In this document: positions 1 through 9,492 of the stretch, piece after piece
How the letters are laid out: the number at the start of each line of letters is the position of its first letter
Position numbering within the stretch: position 1 is the stretch's first letter
Source: Homalodisca vitripennis
Lineage: Eukaryota > Arthropoda > Insecta > Hemiptera > Cicadellidae
Assembly: GCF_021130785.1 (NCBI RefSeq)
Contig: NC_060212.1
Location: forward strand, 150,564,501 to 150,628,500
Reading direction: 5' to 3'
Length of the DNA stretch: 64,000 bases
Program-made: the position numbers and the translations under genes
The notes under the pieces: model-generated
The model's input: only the letters and a program-made list of their open reading frames with translations
What the model was told of the DNA's origin: nothing
The model's database searches: none

Positions 1-1288
1 CCCTGACTGCTCGTGTGGTCATACATCACATACATTACAGCCAGTATACTACATGTACCATGTATCATTATCATATGATATCTCCTAACATTTCTACTGA
101 CAGTATTTTCAGATTAATTCGAATTACTACACGCACTTTGCTGTTCGTTTCGTTGGACAAATTCAAAACATTGAGTGTTGAAATAAGTTGAAAATAAGAG
201 TTGCAACAAGTGTGGTAATGTTCGTCTGATATTACCGCTTTTTCTGATGACATTTAGGAAATTCTTGCAGTAGGAAATTATATGAATCGTGATCTTTTAC
301 TGTGAAAAAAATGGTCGTTTATAAATAAAATGCGCTTGAATTTCAGCAAGACAACATTTGTAAAGTTGTATTCTATTAGTTTTGACACCATATTCCATCT
401 GCAACGTACCAGATCCACTTATGCACTAGTCAACCGTTAGAAACAGTAAAACCTTTGAATGTTAAGGAATATTACTAGATTAAAAATCTTCTTCCGGTCT
501 ACACGAATTGCAAATTATAAGGAAAATGTAATCACAAACTATAAAATATTACTTTTTAAGACGACTTTGTACTGAGTTAGTTTTGAAAACAAAAATGATG
601 TACTAATTAAATCAAGACTAATACAGTACGTTTTGCAATGTTAGGGATGAACGTACAAACTACGGTATTAATAGATCATTTAAGAAATTCATTTCCGTCA
701 TTTCAGCAAATGAACCTTCTAAAAAATCAATATATTTTCAATTTTAAAGTTTCCAAATTGTTTTTTTTTTTTTTTAATTAGACGTGAAAATAGAGAAAAC
801 TTGATGCCTTGTAATTATATTCTTTTTTATATTTGAGCCACATATTTTAGCTATTTAAGAGAATCACGACAATTTTTTAAATAAAATCAAATCAAATTGA
901 AAATATGGAAGATGATAGTAACCAGAGTTACCCGGTAATGGCATCTCTTCTTTAGCGTTTGAGAGTTAAGTGACTTAAAAGAGCGCACTACTGTGTTGTA
1001 ATTTATCGGAGACGTGTGAGATATAAAAGTTGGCCTTTCTCAATTTCACTTTAACCTATAACTCTGGCCACACGTTTTGAATCATATTGTCAAACCGGCT
1101 TCCATTTTCATGGGTTTCAATCATTATTTGGACGTTTTTTTTAATTAATAGCCTTTTATTTTCACCGTATTTTCAATTTATAGAAGGTTTTTCGAATGTG
1201 TTTTAAAGGTTTATCAATCTCATACTATCAAATTACATACCACTTAAAAGGTACCATTTATAGTTTCGTAATAATTAATTTTTGAATG
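1..1288. other. AT-rich DNA without a recognised gene
   Basis: No open frame with recognisable family features, no RNA gene and no clear repeat boundary was seen on either strand. The only long frames are short AT-rich ones of about 60 codons, which are expected by chance. Confidence 0.6.
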
Positions 1289-1728
1289 AAAGTAATGATG
1301 AAGGAAACAGGGATTTTTCCGGACATTTGCCATCGTTAAGTGAAACAAAGAAAACAGTAACACTTACGTTTCGAGATCTGCAATCTGATCTTTCTTCAGG
1401 TAAAGAACTAACCTAATACATAATTACAAACTAGGTTAAAATAAACAAATCTTACTAAAGCGTTGTGGCACGCCTGAGTCAGGAATCACAACCTACATGT
1501 TGTATGTCAACTTCACTAACACTAAAGACATGCACTTAATAAAAAAAACTATACAAAACACCAATCATTAAACTAAACTACGGAATACAGGTCACAATAT
1601 GTCTTCACTCGTCTACTAAAACCATTTACGACTGACCAGAGGGGGTTGCCAATGGTAATCGTGACGGCCGGCTAAAACAAGATGGCGGAAATACAAGGGA
1701 AGGGGAACAGGAATGGGCCCTTTCGTTA

Positions 1729-2289
1729 TTATTGGTTCATGCGAGATGAACTTCTTAAAACCATATTGTGACTCCGCATTGGTTTATTGCAAATATCCGA
1801 TCCGTTTGATACTTTTGGTATTCTCTTTAGTTCATTTTTTAGAATTGGCAACCAAAGCGGCCTAATCTCGACTGATGGTTGACTGATTGGTTGGTCTGCC
1901 AATTTAATGTATGTTGCCTCAATTAATTTCCTTTTGAAGAAATGTGGTTCCCGATGTATTATGTGGGCTTCATCCCAATTCATATGATGGTCTTCGGACC
2001 AACAATGGTGTGCAATTTTTGACTTTTCTGTGAGACCCTTTCTCGTGTTTTCTTTGTGTTCTTTTATCCTTATGTTTAGCGGTCTTTTTGTCTCGCCTAT
2101 GTATTCCCTATTGCAGCTACATTTTATACTGTAAACACAGTTTTTGGAATCCTGTGTGCCATTTTTTGGTTTTGTTTTTACGAGACTTTGTCTAAGAGTG
2201 TTGTGTGTTTTAAACGCGGTTCTAATGTTGTACTTTCTACCTACTCTTCTAATTTTCTCCGATAATCCCGGCACATAAGGGATTGACAT
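1729..2289 (-). CDS. GIY-YIG endonuclease C-terminal part of a Penelope-like polyprotein
   Basis: This is the C-terminal region of a PLE RT-endonuclease; the endonuclease nicks target DNA during retrotransposition. The frame is 186 codons from the first ATG and stays open further upstream to the inversion axis near 2369, so the true protein is 5'-truncated and the ATG is only the first available one. Visible motifs are VYSIKC and EYIGET (the GIY and YIG strands), a following Arg in RPLNIRIKEHK, a SKIAHHCWSEDHH segment and an EATYIK motif with the probable catalytic Glu. The short CSCN stretch fits the cysteine-containing GIY-YIG form of PLEs. The frame is intact, unlike its mirror copy at 2461-3030. 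With no RT and no known promoter it is probably not functional. Confidence 0.8.
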   Translation of the reverse strand: MSIPYVPGLSEKIRRVGRKYNIRTAFKTHNTLRQSLVKTKPKNGTQDSKNCVYSIKCSCNREYIGETKRPLNIRIKEHKENTRKGLTEKSKIAHHCWSEDHHMNWDEAHIIHREPHFFKRKLIEATYIKLADQPISQPSVEIRPLWLPILKNELKRIPKVSNGSDICNKPMRSHNMVLRSSSRMNQ

Positions 2290-2460
2290 AAACGCAAATT
2301 TATCACAATTCTGTTTTTCTGACTCAGGAATGATTCTTCTGGTTCGTTTGCACTTATTAATTACTAATTGAGTAGTTAATTAGTAATTAATAAGTGCAAA
2401 CGAACCAGAAGAATCATTCCTGAGTCAGAAAAAACAGAATTGTGATAAATTTGCGTTTAT

Positions 2461-3030
2461 GTCAATCCCTTATGTGCCGGGATTATCGGAGAGAAAATTA
2501 GAAGAGTAGGTAGAAAGTACAACATTAGAACCGCGTTTTAAAACACACCAACACTCTTAGACAAAGTCTCGTAAAAACAAAACCAAAAAATGGCACACAG
2601 GATTCCAAAAAACTGTGTTTACAGTATAAAATGTAGCTGCAATAGGGAATACATAGGCGAGACAAAAAGACCGCTAAACATAAGGATAAAAGAACACAAA
2701 GAAAACACGAGAAAGGGTCTCACAGAAAAGTCAAAAAATTGCACACCATTGTTGGTCCGAAGACCATCATATGAATTGGGATGAAGCCCACATAATACAT
2801 CGGGAACCACATTTCTTCAAAAGGAAATTAATTGAGGCAACATACATTAAATTGGCAGACAACCAATCAGTCAACCATCAGTCGAGATTAGGCCGCTTTG
2901 GTTGCCAATTCTAAAAAATGAAACTAAAGAGAATACCAAAAGTATCAAACGGATCGGATATTTGCAATAAACCAATGCGGAGTCACAATATGGTTTTAAG
3001 AAGTTCATCTCGCATGAACCAATAATAACG
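2461..3030 (+). pseudogene. Mirror copy of the Penelope GIY-YIG region, frameshifted
   Basis: This is the inverted duplicate of the 1729-2289 frame, reading rightward. It keeps recognisable blocks (NCVYSIKCSCNREYIGETKR near 2608-2670) but indels break the frame at several points: near 2490 (GLSEKIRRVG region), near 2545-2590 and near 2735-2745. Only a 64-codon open segment (2590-2784) remains. Comparison with the left arm shows the right arm has drifted more in coding terms. Confidence 0.8.
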
Positions 3031-3504
3031 AAAGGGGCCCATTCCTGTTCCCCTTCCCTTGTATTTCCGCCATCTTGTTTTAGCCGGCCGTCACGATTAC
3101 CATTGGCTACCCCCTCTGGTCAGTCGTTAAATGGTTAGTAGACGATGTGAAGAACATATTGTGACCTGTATTCCGTAGTTTAGTTTAATGATTGGTGTTT
3201 TGTATAGTTTTTTTATTAAGTGCATGTCTTTAGTGTTAGTGAAGTTGACATACAACATGTAGGTTGTGATTCCTGACTCAGGCGTGCCACAACGCTTTAG
3301 TAAGATTTGTTTATTTTAACTAGTTTGTTAATTATGTATTAGGTTAGTTCTTTACCTGAAGAAGAGATCAGATTGCAGATCTCGAAACGTAGTGTTACTG
3401 TTTTCTTGTTTCACTTAACGATGGCAAATGTCCGGAAAAATCCTGTTTCCTTCACAATCCTTCCATCGTCAAAAATAACCTTCAAACAAAGAAAGTAATG
3501 ATGA

Positions 3505-4312
3505 CATTCTAAATAGAACACTTATTTTAGTAAATTTTTTTATGGATAATTCTGGATGATGTATTACGACATATAACCTATTGACTGGTATGTTTATTGT
3601 TCCATATTCATATGTGTAACTTGCAGCAATGTTTAGTTATTTCAATTCAAAAAGGCAACAGGAACTTTAATAAGAACGAGTCTAGAACAAGAACAGATCA
3701 TGTGTAAGAGAAAATCAGAAGGTACAGTTTAGCGGGTATATTAAATTCTCCCACTATTTATTCTGTGGTAATTTCAAAGTGCATGTTGTGGTTGTATGGT
3801 GCAAGTGCAAGCTGGGACCCCATGCCCAAGTTAGCAAGTTCTGGGCGGACAGCCAAGTAGTTAACCACAACTTCCTATTATTTAGCAGAATTAATAGGAC
3901 TAGTACTTAGTATACATTTGAACTAGTACTAAAATGTGATGTTCGTAGATTTAACTTCTATTGTATAGTTACCAGCTTGTGGTTTGTATCAGTTAATTAT
4001 ATACGAATATTCGGGAAAGAAAAGGCATAGAATTCCGATTGAATTTTATTTTTAGGCTCAGAAACATTACTTTATTTCAAAACAAATTTGTTTCCAAATA
4101 AATATAGTTCAGGATACACATTTACTTCTGGCGTTGCTAGGAAACAGTAGCTTAAGAAACAAAAACATGACTAATTGTTTTATTTATCATTGACTTTGAA
4201 GGAATTCGGACATTTGCCATCGGCACGTGTTGCAAGGATAGAACATATGTTGCGATTGTAACATCTTAATATATTCTTAGTCCAGGAGAAATAGCAGTTC
4301 AAAATGGTCAAA
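3505..4312. other. No gene recognised
   Basis: AT-rich spacer between the Penelope pair and the foldback element. A short word near 4206-4222 (GGACATTTGCCATCGGCAC) resembles the extreme 3' end of the Penelope copies at 1318 and 3420, so a tiny Penelope remnant may be present. Nothing else was supported. Confidence 0.5.
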
Positions 4313-5290
4313 TAAATAAATGTTTTCTTACAGCAAACTAATGGCACAATTTAGTCAAATACATCAAAATAAATAAAAAAAAAAACCATTCCGAACAAAA
4401 ATCGTCTATTAGGGGGTATAGGAGGGGTGGTTTTTAGGGGTGAAAATGGTTTTTTGCAATTTGTGAGTAAACAATGCATCCTATTGAAAACAGTCAAATG
4501 TAAAAAGTTGTTGGAAATAAAAAATCTACAAATTATGTAGTAATCATTTTTGCCCTAACCTCAAAAAATTTCCCAAAAAAATTCAAAAAACCGATTGTTT
4601 TGTTTTTAATTTTTTTCTTTTACAAAAATGGTTTGATTGAGCTGAAAGTTTGATCAAATATACTTTGTGCTATTCTAAAAATACTGTATTTTTCATTAAG
4701 AAATATTCAGCCGTTATAATAAAATTTCACTTTAAAAAAATATTTTGATTAATTTTCAATCACCATTTTTAAACACCAATCAAACGAAAATAATGAGCCG
4801 TCAGAGAACCTTTTTTGATTAAAAAAAGTTTCAATATGGTGATTGAAAATCATCAAAATATTTTTTAAAGTTAAATTTTATTACAACGGCTGAATATATT
4901 TCTTAATGAAAAAATTTAGTATTTTTTAGAATTAGCACAAAGTAAATTTTATCAAACTTTCAGCTCAATCAAACCATTTTTGTAAAAGAAAAAATTAAAA
5001 ACAAAACAATCGGTTTTTTGAATTTTTTTGGGAAAATTTTTGAGGTTAGGGCAAAAATGATTACTACATAATTTGTAGATTTTTTTATTTCCAACAACTT
5101 TTACATTTGACTGTTTTCAAATAGGATGCATTGTTTACTCACAAATTGCAAAAAAAACCATTTTCACCCCTAAAAACCACCCTCCTATACCCCTAATAGA
5201 CGATTTTTGTTCGGAATGGTTTTTTTTATTTATTTATGATGTATTTTGACTAAATTGTGCCATTAGTTTGCTGTAAGAAAACATTTATTT
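4313..5290. repeat. Long foldback (inverted-repeat) element, arms ~462 bp, loop 53 bp
   Basis: Left arm 4313-4774 and right arm 4828-5290 are near-perfect reverse complements: for example AACCATTCCGAACAAAAATC (about 4383) is mirrored by GATTTTTGTTCGGAATGGTT (about 5202), and the blocks around CCCTAACCTCAAAAAATTT and TTGCTGTAAGAAAACATTTA are mirrored too. The loop is 4775-4827. No coding frame lies inside. It fits a non-autonomous DNA transposon with very long terminal inverted repeats, or a palindromic duplication. A transcript across it would fold into a long double-stranded hairpin. No confident target duplication was found. Confidence 0.85.
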
Positions 5291-5574
5291 TTTCAATCAG
5301 GTAATACGACTGGACCTATCTTGTTTCTTTCAATAGATTAATATTATTAGCTTGTTTATTCATCCAGGAGTATACGTAACCATAATGCCCAAAAATCCCA
5401 TTTCCTTCTTACTTTTTAATGGTTGATACATTTCAAACCTCATTTTGAGAAATTTCATATCGTACCCTGAGGACATTTTAAAAATAATTATTTAATGATA
5501 AATTCCCCAAATTTCAGAATTTTTTTAATTAAACCTTGGTTCCAATCTTGGCTGGTACAACTTGTTGTACGTAA
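5291..5574. other. No gene recognised
   Basis: Short AT-rich spacer between the foldback element and the 5S-like SINE. No feature was supported. Confidence 0.4.
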
Positions 5575-5835
5575 AATGTTCAACCGTTTACATGAGGCCA
5601 ATGGCGCAGTGTAGCGGGTACGGCGGTTATCGCAAGATAACTGAATCAAGCAACTTAGAGCGTGGCTTTGCTTGGATGGGTGATCGCTGAGCGATCCTTT
5701 CCTTGCAAGCTGTCCGCCTGCCCAGCCATTCGTGGTGGCAAGGTTCGGAAGTCACCTTGAAGCCGTTTGTCCCCTGGTGTGAAGTCTTAGAGAGGATTAT
5801 AACTTCGCCTGGTAAAATAAGTCATCTTTGACTTT
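5575..5835 (+). repeat. 5S-rRNA-like SINE (SINE3-type head)
   Basis: The first part resembles 5S rRNA and its internal RNA polymerase III promoter: CGGTTATCGCAAGATAACTG and AATCAAGCAACTT (about 5621-5660) align with the 5S region leading into the A box, and GCTTGGATGGGTGATCGCTG (about 5671-5690) is close to the 5S C box. The following ~140 bp (TTCGGAAGTCACCTTGAAGC to AACTTCGCCTGGTAAAATAA) are not 5S and would be the SINE body. An intact 5S gene is unlikely because the 5' half diverges and the typical terminator is absent. SINE3 families are 5S-derived and mobilised by LINEs; the partner LINE is unknown. Confidence 0.55.
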
Positions 5836-7328
5836 GACATTTGAGGTTCATAGTTTTTTTTAAAGCTGTGAATCTCAAGAAAACGCTTACATTTTTTGAG
5901 GTTCAAAACTTGGTTTATTCAAATAAAATTTCATGACATTGGTGAATTAATTACCAGTTTTTGATGGATATGGTCCTTGCTTAAAACTACGTATTATCGA
6001 TTTACATCTTAGGAAGATTGTAGAGCCCAATTCTCGAAACTTAAGTTTTCTATACTTATAACCCGTACTATGGCAAATCTCTTACTTCTTGTTCTCCTTT
6101 TAAAATGCCCTCTTTGTGCTGAACTAAGAAGCATCTTAAATTACCACAATGCTAGGAGTTCAAATAATTTCAAACCAGAACTAAGACACAAGCGGTGGTG
6201 GGCGATTGTGTGAGCCATTATTCAGGCAGATGTGCGGCCAAGCGAAACATCTCCGTGTTTGCAGCTCAGTTGTGAATTTGTTTCCACGCAGATTAGCACC
6301 ACTTCCGCCTTTCGAGACCACTTGGCTGCTTCCTTAATCTTCCCTTGTTGAAAGTGAACAGTTTCTTCATGTGAATCTCCATATTTACAAGTTCTGCCCG
6401 AGGAATTGTTACGACAGACAATTTCTCTCAAATTGTGGATTCGTTGTTTCTCTCTTTAATCCTTATTTCGTAAATTCTCAATTAACCAGTTACTGTGTTA
6501 ACTAGTTTAACCAGTTATTGCTCTAGCTTGTTTAAATCTTTATGCAGTATACCGTGAGATTGTCACACAACTAAGAATAAACACAGCTAGGCTTGAGGAT
6601 ATAAATGGAAACATGCTATGTAAATGATTAAAAATTAAAGATTTTAAAGTGTTTTGTTTTGATATTTATTATTAACTTAACAAAAATTAATATAAAGTAA
6701 ACTGAACCACTTACAATTATTGAGAAGTGAATTAAATATATTCACCAACAAAGAACTTCAAGAATATACAAAACATTAAAACCTTAAACCTTATCTGAAG
6801 GAAGCAGGATCTTTTTCTAGATATTATCTATTTTCGTAGCTATCATTAGTGCTAAATTAATGATAACAATTTGATCTTAACTTCTAGATCAAAGTTAAAC
6901 TAAATCAAACGGGAGTTCATTCTGTTCTTTTTTAATTCTATGTCCTTTCAAGAATTAAGTATGCGTTCATGACAAAAACAATAGATTTTGGAAATACCTT
7001 TGTTACAACTCACACAATATATGACACTGTAAATGTTTAGTACTTTTTTTATATATTCTGTTTTACACCCTGGTATCAACACAAACACAGGCCTAAATGA
7101 TTAAATGAGAACGTGTAGTGAACAAAGACTGGTACAAAGCACACCAAATAGAGTGCAATTAGAACAAACAGGGTACGGATGTAATTAAAAACTCTGTCCA
7201 CTCTGTGTTTAACCCTTGTTAACAAAATTTAGGGCTGAAATATTTCATAGCACAAACTTTTAGTACTTTCATATCCACAGTAATGACGGAGTGTATATGA
7301 CATGCTTTGTACCACTGACGCTACTCGC
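5836..7328. other. No gene recognised
   Basis: AT-rich intergenic DNA. The 69-codon frame on the - strand at 6222-6431 has no family features and no supporting context. Nothing else was supported. Confidence 0.5.
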
Positions 7329-7335
7329 CTGCCAG

Positions 7336-7413
7336 TTATTATTATGCTACAATAATAATTGTGGATAATAATTATTGTAGCATAATAATAATGAACTAAT
7401 ATATTATTAGTTC
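7336..7413. repeat. Two adjacent perfect hairpins
   Basis: A perfect inverted repeat with 21-bp arms (7336-7356 and 7371-7391, 14-nt loop) is followed at 7393-7413 by a second with 9-bp arms (GAACTAATA..TATTAGTTC). Both are AT-rich and could extrude as cruciforms. They may be the ends of a very small MITE, but no flanking duplication was found. Confidence 0.7.
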
Positions 7414-8783
7414 ATTCCCTGACATCCCAAGATTTATCTTTAAAATAAAATATCATGGCTGTGCATAAGTCCAAAAAACTGTAAATAAAGTATTTTTCAT
7501 CAAAACCTCCTGTTATAAAAAATTCTAAATATGAAATGTATGTAATTAGATCTTTTCAACAAAAAATCCTTTTATTTCTCACATAATTTTATATTATTCA
7601 CATGCACTTGAATTACCGGTAGCAAAATTACAGATAAGTCAACAAAAATAAATTATGGTGCTTCATTACCCACATACACATACATAAATAAATAATTTTA
7701 AAAATTAAGATGCTAATAATCATTACACCTCATCATTGGTGATAAATAATGTATTAGATACTATAGTGTTGCGTGAATGGTGGCGCACAAGATGTCTCGC
7801 TCGAGTGTAAACGTGACTCGAAACTGCTGAAAACTCACACTGAATTAGAAGTACTCCAACTTCGCTATAGAAGTTTTCACTTCATTATTGAGAACAAGTT
7901 GTGACTTGTAAACGCAAATTCTATTATTAGAAATTTTTATTCATACAAGCCCACTTGTTTTTAGTTTATGATTTGTATCTTATGTTATAAAGATGAAAGT
8001 TTTAAAATTCTCAGTTACATACTATAAAATTTTAAAAGGGTAGCAATAAAATATTTAAATGTGATATATTTTTCATCTTAAATTTAAGAGTTTAGTTTTT
8101 TAGAATGTTTGGAACTCTTTTATAGTGTACTCTTTTGGAACTCTTTTAAATTTCGGTTTTATATGCGCAAATATTGGGACGTTTCTTTACCACTTTACTT
8201 AATTTTAAAGGAGTAAAAAAGAGGGGGAGTAAAGAATTGGAAGGAAACATTAACGCTCAGTCCGCTTTGGTCTCGACGTCATCGGCTTTAGTATTTACAT
8301 AAATTTGCGTATCAATAGAGGAGACTTGTAGGCTAGGAAGATACGGTCGATTATAAAAACAAACGTTGTTGTTAGCTTGTCAAACAGATAATTGGCTTTT
8401 TGTTGGGTCGATTACTGGCCCAGCGCCATACACTCAGCCCGTCGAGTCATACAAGCGCTCCCAATTACTTTATAATAGCACAAGCTACAGTACTCGTGAT
8501 CCTCATTTTCCTTACTTATTCTATTCCAGCCTCAGTCAGTTGCGATTGTGTTCCAGGCAATAAAGGAACTTTGTAAGATGAGCGTAGATGACTCCTATTA
8601 AATATTTTCTAGCGATCAACGTTATATTTTAGTTCGCCAAACTTTGGCATAGTCGAGATTGATTGTTTTAACTCAGTAAAATGTATACGAGGAATTGTTT
8701 TCTTACTTATCGTGTGTAAAGGATAGAATAATTAAAATTTTACTTCAAACGTTTAGTGTGGAAAATAATAAAAAGACAACGAT
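7414..8783. other. No gene recognised
   Basis: AT-rich spacer. Frames here are short and have no family features. Confidence 0.45.
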
Positions 8784-8882
8784 CCCCCCCCCCCCCCACC
8801 CCCCCCCCCCCCCACCCCCCCCCCCCCCCACCCCCCCCCCCCCCCACCCCCCCCCCCCCCCACCCCCCCCCCCCCCCACCCC
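8784..8882. repeat. C-rich minisatellite, (C15A)n with exact 16-bp period
   Basis: A 99-bp tract made only of C, with A residues at 8798, 8814, 8830, 8846, 8862 and 8878, each exactly 16 bp apart. It directly abuts the 3' side of the decayed LINE (- strand) beginning at 8883. On the opposite strand it is a G-run capable of G-quadruplex formation. Sequencing or assembly error is possible in so extreme a tract. Confidence 0.9.
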
Positions 8883-9484
8883 ATCTTCTCCATTGTAGAT
8901 TGCTTCGATGTCATCACCTGTCTGAGGTCTCTTCTTTCCTCCTCAAACAGTTCACAACTTCATGAGCACATGGTTTGCGGTCTCCAACTCTCCTCCTCCA
9001 CCAGGTTAAATCTTTTGAGGTTCGCCTTGAAATTTCCAGTGACAAACTGTGTCAGGTAATGGTCCATCTCCAACTTCTGCTGCAGTCTCCTTCTGATGTC
9101 CGGCATGTATTTGAAGGTCTCCCTCCCTTTTTCGGTATCCTGCCAGCGCCTCTGCCATTCTTCCAGAGTCTCTTCCCGTCTCGCTGCATTGCTCTCAGCA
9201 GTGTCCTTGCCTTCTTCCTTATCCTCCCACCTCTTCACCTTCTCTTCTATTTGCAGGTCAATCGGTGTGTCACTCCTGCCAGCACTCTGATTGCGTCATG
9301 CGAGACCGCGTTGTATGCCTTTGCTACCTTCAGTAGAACTCTTCTTTGCATGCTCAGCAATTTCCTCTTCAGTGCAATCTTTCGGGCATTTTTCCCCCAG
9401 AACTCACATCCGTACAAACATCACCGGCTCCACGCAAACCTTTGTATAGCGTCATAAGGTGACTCCCCTGTCATACCACTATTG
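8883..9484 (-). pseudogene. R1-like LINE, C-terminal part of the RT protein (3' half)
   Basis: Read on the - strand, this is the region after the RT core of a non-LTR retrotransposon. Visible are a GCEFWG block with frameshifts around it, then MQRRVLLKVAKAYNAVSHDA and IRVLAGVT, then a frame change near 9270 into PIDLQIEEKVKRWEDKEEGK, EEWQRRWQDTEKGRETFKYM-PDIRRRL, HYLTQFVTGNF, LKRF and finally FEEERRDLRQVM. The TGxGxFxxxLxRF pattern and order are typical of R1/LOA-type LINEs. It is the continuation of the YADD-bearing fragment at 13404-13790; the hAT at 9493-13395 was inserted between them. Several frameshifts show that it is dead. Confidence 0.78.
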
Positions 9485-9492
9485 GCTCTTGC

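Larger units (their letters stand above)
1302..3491. mobile_element. Head-to-head pair of Penelope-like element copies
   Basis: Two arms of about 1.07 kb (1300-2369 and 2378-3452) are inverted copies of each other around an axis near 2373, with an 8-bp spacer. Both carry the same GIY-YIG endonuclease region reading outward from the centre, so the 5'-truncated ends meet in the middle and both 3' ends face out. The 13-bp word AAAGTAATGATGA occurs at 1289-1301 and again at 3492-3504, directly flanking the structure; this looks like a target-site duplication, although the last ~40 bp (3453-3491) are not part of the right arm. Penelope-like elements (PLEs) encode RT plus GIY-YIG and are known to insert as inverted or tandem partial copies. 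No RT domain is present here. Confidence 0.8.

Noticed and set aside
5575..5835. Functional 5S rRNA gene
   Set aside because: Only the internal-promoter region is 5S-like, and the sequence continues into unrelated repeat body.
8695..8965. Proline/histidine-rich proteins read across the C-tract
   Set aside because: They are products of the C15A repeat; no family features, and they overlap in two frames.
8975..9457. 160-codon frame on the + strand
   Set aside because: It is the antisense shadow of the R1-like LINE coding region on the - strand, which has clear family motifs.
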